64,000 nucleotides of DNA from assembly GCA_964574815.1 (NCBI GenBank), contig CAZNPL010000009.1, positions 1-64,000 on the forward strand, written 5' to 3'. The translations under genes were made by a program, and so were the position numbers. Under the pieces are notes generated by a model. It did not search any database. It worked only from the letters and a program-made list of their open reading frames with translations, and was not told where the DNA came from. This document shows, piece by piece, positions 59,285 through 64,000 of the stretch (positions are counted from its first letter, which is position 1; the number at the start of each line of letters is the position of its first letter). Origin of the DNA: CAZNPL01 sp964574815 (GTDB lineage Bacteria; Planctomycetota; Phycisphaerae; UBA1845).

Positions 59285-60445
59285 ATGAGGATCCAGCGCA
59301 CATATCCGGCGGGCCACGTAGGTGCTGTGCACCGTCGTGGATCGATCATAGGGCGGACCCTGTTGGCCATATCCCTTGCCCTCGTCATCCTTCTGGGGCT
59401 TGTAGTCGGCGTGTTCTTCGGCACAAGCCACGAATTGCAGCGGGCCACCGATGCAACGGCGGTTTCTGTGGCCAGGATGCTCACGCAAACGCATTCGACG
59501 GAGTCGCTGACCGCACTGCTGCCGCATGTGGCCGTCACCACGGCCGGTCAACAAGCAGTCGGAGACGCCCCGCTGACACTTGATCCTTCTCGGGACTTCG
59601 AACTAGGGCGAATTGACGAGCCGTCGGCCGGCGCGGCCGATCCGTTTCAAGCTGGTGCGCGGCCTTCCAACGCGGTTCGCATTCACGGCCGCCGAACGGA
59701 GGGGTCGCCGGCCGGTCCGCTGCCGGTCCCCTGGTTGTCCGATATCGGGTTGCCCGCATTCAACGTAGTGAGAACCTCGACGGCAACGGTCCCACCGTGC
59801 GACGTGGTGCTGCTCCTGCAGCAGCCTTCCGCCGAGGATGAGGAGTCGGACGTGCGACTTCGGGGCGCTGCCAAGGGACTCTTGAACGCTTTCCAGCCAA
59901 TGTCGGAGGTCTTCGACGACCGCGTGTCGCTGATTGCATACGGAAGAGCCGCCCAAGTGGCGTCAGCCTTGCGAAAGGGGACCAAGTCTGCCCTCGAAGC
60001 TGTCGACGAAGTGCCTTCGGGGTCGTATGAGTATCCGGCCGATCTCGCCATCGGGATACAACGGGCCCACGACACGTTAATGGGCGATGCGGCCCGCCGC
60101 ACCGCCGCTAAAACGATTATCATCGTGACGATTGGCCCGCCGTGGACGCCGATTGCGGAACAGGACGAACGGGTCTACCGCAGGGAAACCAAAGACGGTG
60201 CCGGCCCGATCGCGCATCTCAAAGAACGCGCCATTCAAGCGGCGGAAGCGGCGCACCGCGACGGCATACGCATCCACGCGATCAGCGTGCAAGCCGGGGT
60301 CGATCGCGAGTTTCTCGCCGCACTCACGAGGATGACACGGGGCGCTCATTTCCATGTCAAGACAGACCTCGACCCATCCGGCGGCAACCTGCTGTCGCCC
60401 GCACTGCGCATCGCGGCAACCAGGCCGGTGAGAGTGCTCTATTGA
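59285..60445 (+). CDS. TadG-like membrane protein with degenerate von Willebrand A domain
   Basis: A 386-residue protein with one N-terminal membrane span (LLAISLALVILLGLVVGVFF, about residues 25-44) and an extracytoplasmic domain. Residues about 165-375 look like a von Willebrand factor A fold (DVVLLLQQP at the first strand, then AAKGLLNAF, DRVSLIAYG, AAKTIIIVTIGPP). The metal-ion-dependent adhesion site motif D-x-S-x-S is missing (DVVLLLQQPS), so it may not bind metal in the usual way. It fits TadG-type minor pilins and anchors of the Tad/Flp pilus. Start ATG at 59285 after GGGGGAG. Confidence 0.78.
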   Translation: MRIQRTYPAGHVGAVHRRGSIIGRTLLAISLALVILLGLVVGVFFGTSHELQRATDATAVSVARMLTQTHSTESLTALLPHVAVTTAGQQAVGDAPLTLDPSRDFELGRIDEPSAGAADPFQAGARPSNAVRIHGRRTEGSPAGPLPVPWLSDIGLPAFNVVRTSTATVPPCDVVLLLQQPSAEDEESDVRLRGAAKGLLNAFQPMSEVFDDRVSLIAYGRAAQVASALRKGTKSALEAVDEVPSGSYEYPADLAIGIQRAHDTLMGDAARRTAAKTIIIVTIGPPWTPIAEQDERVYRRETKDGAGPIAHLKERAIQAAEAAHRDGIRIHAISVQAGVDREFLAALTRMTRGAHFHVKTDLDPSGGNLLSPALRIAATRPVRVLY

Positions 60446-60546
60446 ACGGGCAAGGATGACCGCGTGCGGCTCAACCCACGCCCCTCGGCGGTCGGCAGCC
60501 GATCAAGGACCGCTGGCGCTTGAACGGCGCGGCCATCGGTCCGCCG

Positions 60547-61182
60547 TCACCTCCGCCAGACGTCCTCACTCGATGCGATCTCCAGAAACCGGTGCAGAAT
60601 TCGGGCGGTCACACCCCAGATCCTTGCCTCAGGGAGCGGATACACGAGGCCGTCACCGATCTCGTCCGCAGGCCGCGCGCAAAAGCCACAGCCGCAGTGA
60701 AGTCCAACCAGATCGTTCAGCGGGCACTTGAGTACCCGCGCAACTTCGCGATCATCCAAGTTCAGGGCCGAACGGCGCACCCACCGGCCGACGATGACAT
60801 CCAGATCGTGGGTCGAAATCAGAGTTTGGAAGTGCCCCAGGTGACCAAGTACATCCACGTCCGACGGGGCGACGCCGAGTTCCTCTTGGAGCTCACGCAA
60901 CGCCGCCGCTTGTGCGTCTGGGTCCCCGGGTTCGATACGGCCACCGGGCAACGCCACGTGATTTCGCCACGGGTAACCGTCGGTATCCGCCTTCTGTATC
61001 AACAACAATTCGGTCCGCGTGCTGTCGAACAGCATCAGACACACGGCGTGGCGCGCGTAGCCCGTCGGGACGTGGTCCTCCACGCTCGATTGCCGGCGAA
61101 GCCGCGCTGCAAGGGCAGAGTAATCCACAAACACAAGCAACCCCCACGCTGTCCAGGGCGACCCCACGGTCGACCCATGCAC
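60547..61182 (-). CDS. NUDIX hydrolase, CoA pyrophosphatase (NudL) like
   Basis: A 211-residue NUDIX enzyme. The box is PGGRIEPGDPDAQAAALREL and continues with QEELGV; this shape (LPGG, D before the helix, AALRE-x-x-EE) is that of NudL-type coenzyme A pyrophosphatases, which cut CoA and CoA esters. The N-terminal region (SALAARLRRQ) also fits. The ATG at 61182 has a weak ribosome site; a downstream GTG is possible. The methyltransferase gene ends nine bases before its start. Confidence 0.87.
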   Translation of the reverse strand: MHGSTVGSPWTAWGLLVFVDYSALAARLRRQSSVEDHVPTGYARHAVCLMLFDSTRTELLLIQKADTDGYPWRNHVALPGGRIEPGDPDAQAAALRELQEELGVAPSDVDVLGHLGHFQTLISTHDLDVIVGRWVRRSALNLDDREVARVLKCPLNDLVGLHCGCGFCARPADEIGDGLVYPLPEARIWGVTARILHRFLEIASSEDVWRR

Positions 61183-61191
61183 ACCCGCACA

Positions 61192-61887
61192 CTATTTCGG
61201 CTTTCGCACGCGGTAAACCCGACCTCGAATGACGGTCTCATCCGTCTCGCCGCACTGCGCAATGGAAGAGGTCTCAGCAGTAATGGTTTCCACATGCAGT
61301 CCCGCCTCTCTGGCCGCCGCCGGAAAGGACGCGGACGCGGCTCGGGCCGGTGTGCTGATCATCGCCTGTCCCTCGACTGCGAGCACGGCGTTCAGAAACC
61401 GGGACAGAGGCTCGATGTGCCGGACTTCGTACAGCACGTCCGAGCCGATCACGACCGGATACGTTCCAGGCGGAGGGTCGCGCCAGTCGCAGTAGCACAC
61501 ACCGGCCAGCTCCGCATTGTTCAATCGCGCGTTCGCTCGGATGAAGGCCAGGGCTTCCTCGTCGTAATCGGTTGCGACCACTCGATAGCCCGCCTTGGCC
61601 ATCGCGACGGACGTCACGCCCAGCCCCGCGCCGATCTCGAGAATCGGACCGGCTTCGGAGGAAACGGAGCGCTGCGCCTCGTTGGCCAGCATGACGGCGG
61701 CCGGCCACGGCTCGGCCCAGTACGGCAGATACTCATCAACCGCGAACCGATGGGCCACGGCCGGCTCTTCGAGAAGGCGCTCCGGGCACGCCGGCCCGAC
61801 GATCCGAAGTACATGTCCGGCGGCGCGAACTGCATACTCTCGCGTCGCAAAACGTCCAACGGTCACAAGGCGCTGCGCTTCTCTCAC
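61192..61887 (-). CDS. Class I SAM-dependent methyltransferase (lysine-methyltransferase-like)
   Basis: A 231-residue methyltransferase. The fold is Rossmann-like with motif I EIGAGLGVTSVAMAKAGYRV and D-Y-D after it. PYWAEPWPAAVMLA just before, and YCDWRDPP after, resemble the family that includes METTL20/21-type protein-lysine methyltransferases. Substrate unknown. The start is set at a GTG at 61887 after GAGGAG; a TTG at 61935 and other starts are possible. It lies between the MFS transporter and the NUDIX gene, close enough for one transcript. Confidence 0.82.
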   Translation of the reverse strand: MREAQRLVTVGRFATREYAVRAAGHVLRIVGPACPERLLEEPAVAHRFAVDEYLPYWAEPWPAAVMLANEAQRSVSSEAGPILEIGAGLGVTSVAMAKAGYRVVATDYDEEALAFIRANARLNNAELAGVCYCDWRDPPPGTYPVVIGSDVLYEVRHIEPLSRFLNAVLAVEGQAMISTPARAASASFPAAAREAGLHVETITAETSSIAQCGETDETVIRGRVYRVRKPK

Positions 61888-61944
61888 CGCCTCCGATCTC
61901 CTCTGTACGGCTGCGCTCCGAACTTTCCCCCGCAATGAACCAAT

Positions 61945-63618
61945 CTACGCAGACGTGCCAAGATGTTCGTCCCGCTCGATTCGGCCGCCTTTCTGGATCA
62001 TTGGCTTCAGGAGAACGATCAGGACAGGTGTCGCCATCGCGATGAACGCCAGGATCAGGCACATGAACTGCGGACTCCTGGTGTAGGACACGGTTGCAAG
62101 TCGTTCGGTGATGTCCGGCGGACAGTATCGGGTCAGCAGAAAACCGGCCAGGGGCCCCTCGGCACCGCGGGCGAACACCATCGGAACGTAAGAAAGCCCC
62201 ATGTATGAAGCCTCCCTCCCCTTGGGCGCAATGGCAGCCGTATACTCGTAGAGCCGCGGATACCAGATCACTTCGCCGATCGAGAATACTACAATCTGCG
62301 TCAACACAATGATTCGATAACCGTCCGTGACTGTAATACCGAAACGTTCGGCGAGCCAGGGAGGGTGAATCGCAAGGATGAACATCGAAGCGGCCGATAC
62401 CACAATTCCAAAGAACATGACGCTGAATAGCTTGAAGCGCACGACGATCGGCGTCGAGATGATCACGCCGATGCAGATGATGGCGGGGTTGATGGAATTC
62501 AGCGCTCCCACCGGAACATTGGATTCATAGACCCGCAATCCCGCAGGCGACTGCAGGATCGTGTACGTCCGCGTTTCATCCTTGACCTGCCATCTCGCGG
62601 CGCGCTCTTCGACGTTGACCCGGACGTCGCCTTCAAGCGGCAGTCCTTGTTCCGCAAAGGCAGCCCGGAAACATTCGCTTACCGACTGCGCGTCGAGTTC
62701 CGCGGCGAAGCGGGCATCGGCGGCGAAGGCAAACTCCGACATGGTGCGGATGTAATACTTGGGGTAAACTTGGTACTGGTGCTCAAAGCACAGACGAACA
62801 CCGACAAGGATCACAAGCAGCAACATAAAGCGCCAGAATGCGGACTCCCGGATCACACTCCAAGCCACATCCCAGGGAGCTTCCCATTCCTCTTCCGCTC
62901 CGTCGGCCTGCTCGCCGGGGCGGTCGGCCGCCGCTTGCTCGGCCTTCGCATCCGCATCGACTTTCGCAAGCGGGCGCCTCCAAAAGACCAGGATCGCGAG
63001 CCAGCACAGAATGCTCATGACCGAACCGGCCATGAAGACGCTGCGATTGCCCCACTCAAGGTCTCGTAAGGGATCGATCGTGTAATTTCCGAGGAATGCC
63101 CCGATGTTCATCAGAAGATAGAGCATGTTGAAGCCCGCCGTCTGCGATCGGGGTGTCGTGTAGCGCTTCGTGGCTGAGATGAGAATCGGCGTCATGATCG
63201 CCGTGCCGACCGAGATCACCAACAGCGCCGGAATCACGAGCGCCTTGGCCGTCGTCAGGCTGATCACGACGCGTGAAGCGACCAGCATCACAACGGAGAG
63301 ATACAAGGTCCGCTTGATTCCCAGAGAGTCCCCGATGAAACCGGCAACCAGGCCGGTCGCGGTGTAGAGCATCATACAACCGGCCCAGATGTTGGCGGCG
63401 CCGGCGTCGCTGTACCCCAGCGTCTCGCTCAGATACAGGGTGCTGACGGTCAACATGGCGAAGTAGGCTACGCCGTCCAGCAGGTTGACCAACTGGACCA
63501 CCCAGAACTCCCGGCCGCACTCCTTGAGCGCGCTAAATTCCCGGAAATACGCGCGAATCGCTTTGAAGACGGGGCTTCCAGACGACTCGAGCGTTTCCGG
63601 AGTGCGTTCTTCGCTCAT
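61945..63618 (-). CDS. Major facilitator superfamily transporter
   Basis: A 557-residue transporter with about 12 helices. MFS motif A-like GFIGDSLGIKRT lies between helices 2 and 3, and LIVFWRR-type linkers are visible. A large soluble insert (about residues 315-390, FAADARFAAELDAQSVSECF and following) sits between the two halves; such an insert occurs in peptide/proton POT-like carriers. Substrate unknown. The ATG at 63618 fits helix spacing; a longer frame to 63837 is not protein-like. Confidence 0.85.
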   Translation of the reverse strand: MSEERTPETLESSGSPVFKAIRAYFREFSALKECGREFWVVQLVNLLDGVAYFAMLTVSTLYLSETLGYSDAGAANIWAGCMMLYTATGLVAGFIGDSLGIKRTLYLSVVMLVASRVVISLTTAKALVIPALLVISVGTAIMTPILISATKRYTTPRSQTAGFNMLYLLMNIGAFLGNYTIDPLRDLEWGNRSVFMAGSVMSILCWLAILVFWRRPLAKVDADAKAEQAAADRPGEQADGAEEEWEAPWDVAWSVIRESAFWRFMLLLVILVGVRLCFEHQYQVYPKYYIRTMSEFAFAADARFAAELDAQSVSECFRAAFAEQGLPLEGDVRVNVEERAARWQVKDETRTYTILQSPAGLRVYESNVPVGALNSINPAIICIGVIISTPIVVRFKLFSVMFFGIVVSAASMFILAIHPPWLAERFGITVTDGYRIIVLTQIVVFSIGEVIWYPRLYEYTAAIAPKGREASYMGLSYVPMVFARGAEGPLAGFLLTRYCPPDITERLATVSYTRSPQFMCLILAFIAMATPVLIVLLKPMIQKGGRIERDEHLGTSA

Positions 63619-63903
63619 CGAGGGATCCTCGCGGTCGGCGATCGGCGGGACTTCCCGCAACTTGTGATCTCTGGGAGCGTTGACGACGACCGCATTCGAG
63701 ACCCATCTTAGCGGCCGGCGAACGCCAACGACAGAGTTGACCTTCGAAGCGCGCCGATCAAGGCCTCGTCCCAGCCCCCGTCCGCACGATTCGGGTTTGA
63801 GGGCAACCTCGGTGGCTGGGACGCCGGCTTCGCGCATTCATTGGACACCAAACGCCACGCCAGCTAAGGTGACGCGCCTTCAGACTTGGCGTGGGAGTCA
63901 TTC

Positions 63904-64000
63904 GTGTTCCAGCGTATCGCCATCGGCATTTTCGCCTTGGCCATGCTTCTACTGGTGATGATGGTTGATGCCCTCATCGCCCAGCGATCCTCGGACACCG
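63904..64000 (+). CDS. Partial membrane protein, possibly CdsA-like
   Basis: A GTG at 63904, six bases after GGGAG, opens a reading frame that runs off the end of the window (32 codons). The N-terminus is one hydrophobic helix (MFQRIAIGIFALAMLLLVMM then VDALIAQRSSD), as seen at the start of CdsA-type phosphatidate cytidylyltransferases, but too little is present to name it. Confidence 0.4.
   Translation, partial: MFQRIAIGIFALAMLLLVMMVDALIAQRSSDT

Noticed and set aside
58455..59303. 282-residue minus-strand reading frame over the Flp pilin gene
   Set aside because: The Flp pilin motif on the plus strand is diagnostic; the minus frame has no recognisable domain.
60520..61938. 472-residue plus-strand reading frame
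   Set aside because: Antisense to the NUDIX and methyltransferase genes, both of which have family motifs.

Overview
The window is GC-rich DNA with densely packed genes from a Gram-negative-type bacterium. It most resembles a member of the Planctomycetota, probably an anaerobic or facultative Phycisphaerae-like lineage; this is an inference from gene content. Markers are several secreted proteins with a PQQ-like beta-propeller and an N-terminal W-P-x-(F/W)-(R/G)-G motif, pseudopilins with long C-terminal domains, C-terminal dockerin-like calcium loops, a PEP-CTERM protein, FG-GAP and kelch proteins, an lpxD gene, an SSS transporter paired with a DUF3311 protein, and an oxygen-sensitive 2-oxoacid oxidoreductase. 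No rRNA, tRNA, CRISPR array, insertion sequence or phage gene was recognised.

Layout. 0.1-0.8 kb: a triple BON-domain protein. 6.9-1.1 kb (minus): a five-gene export/surface operon (PEP-CTERM protein, dockerin-like protein, pseudopilin, seven-helix membrane protein, kelch protein). 7.7-15.7 kb (plus): a redox operon with a P-loop NTPase, a four-subunit 2-oxoacid:acceptor oxidoreductase (D-A-B-C order), NuoE/NuoF/NuoG-like subunits, a four-cluster ferredoxin and an extra PorB-like TPP subunit. Then lpxD. 19.4-17.0 kb (minus): an ECF sigma factor, anti-sigma factor, DUF4252 protein and lipoprotein. 19.9-21.9 kb (plus): a frameshifted PQQ-like propeller gene and a small secreted protein.

40-22 kb (minus) is the most unusual part. 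PaaK-like ligase and two PQQ-like propellers are followed by an acyl/aryl-adenylating LuxE-like protein, an aldehyde-dehydrogenase/LuxC-like reductase and an iron alcohol dehydrogenase, with stop and start codons overlapping. A strong predicted promoter then precedes a HemN/HemW-like radical SAM protein, a chorismate-lyase-like (DUF98) protein, a halogenase-like flavoprotein, DUF3311, an SSS symporter, a hot-dog thioesterase, a DMT-like membrane protein and two more propellers. Together these suggest a pathway that makes 4-hydroxybenzoate from chorismate, may modify the ring, and reduces the carboxylate to an aldehyde and alcohol. That pathway is inferred, not shown.

40.3-46.9 kb (plus): a secreted protein with a clear terminator, a glycosyltransferase, and an ABC ATPase with a large two-FtsX permease. 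48.5-47.0 kb: a PepD dipeptidase. 49.9-48.9 kb: DUF134 and NifX-like proteins, facing a Cys/Met-metabolism PLP enzyme across two overlapping promoters. 51.5-58.0 kb (minus): a tiny acidic lipoprotein, an FG-GAP protein, a membrane-anchored tyrosine phosphatase and three tandem pseudopilins. 59.0-60.4 kb (plus): a Flp pilin and a TadG/vWA-like protein. 61-63.6 kb (minus): NUDIX hydrolase, methyltransferase and MFS transporter. The window ends inside a membrane-protein gene.
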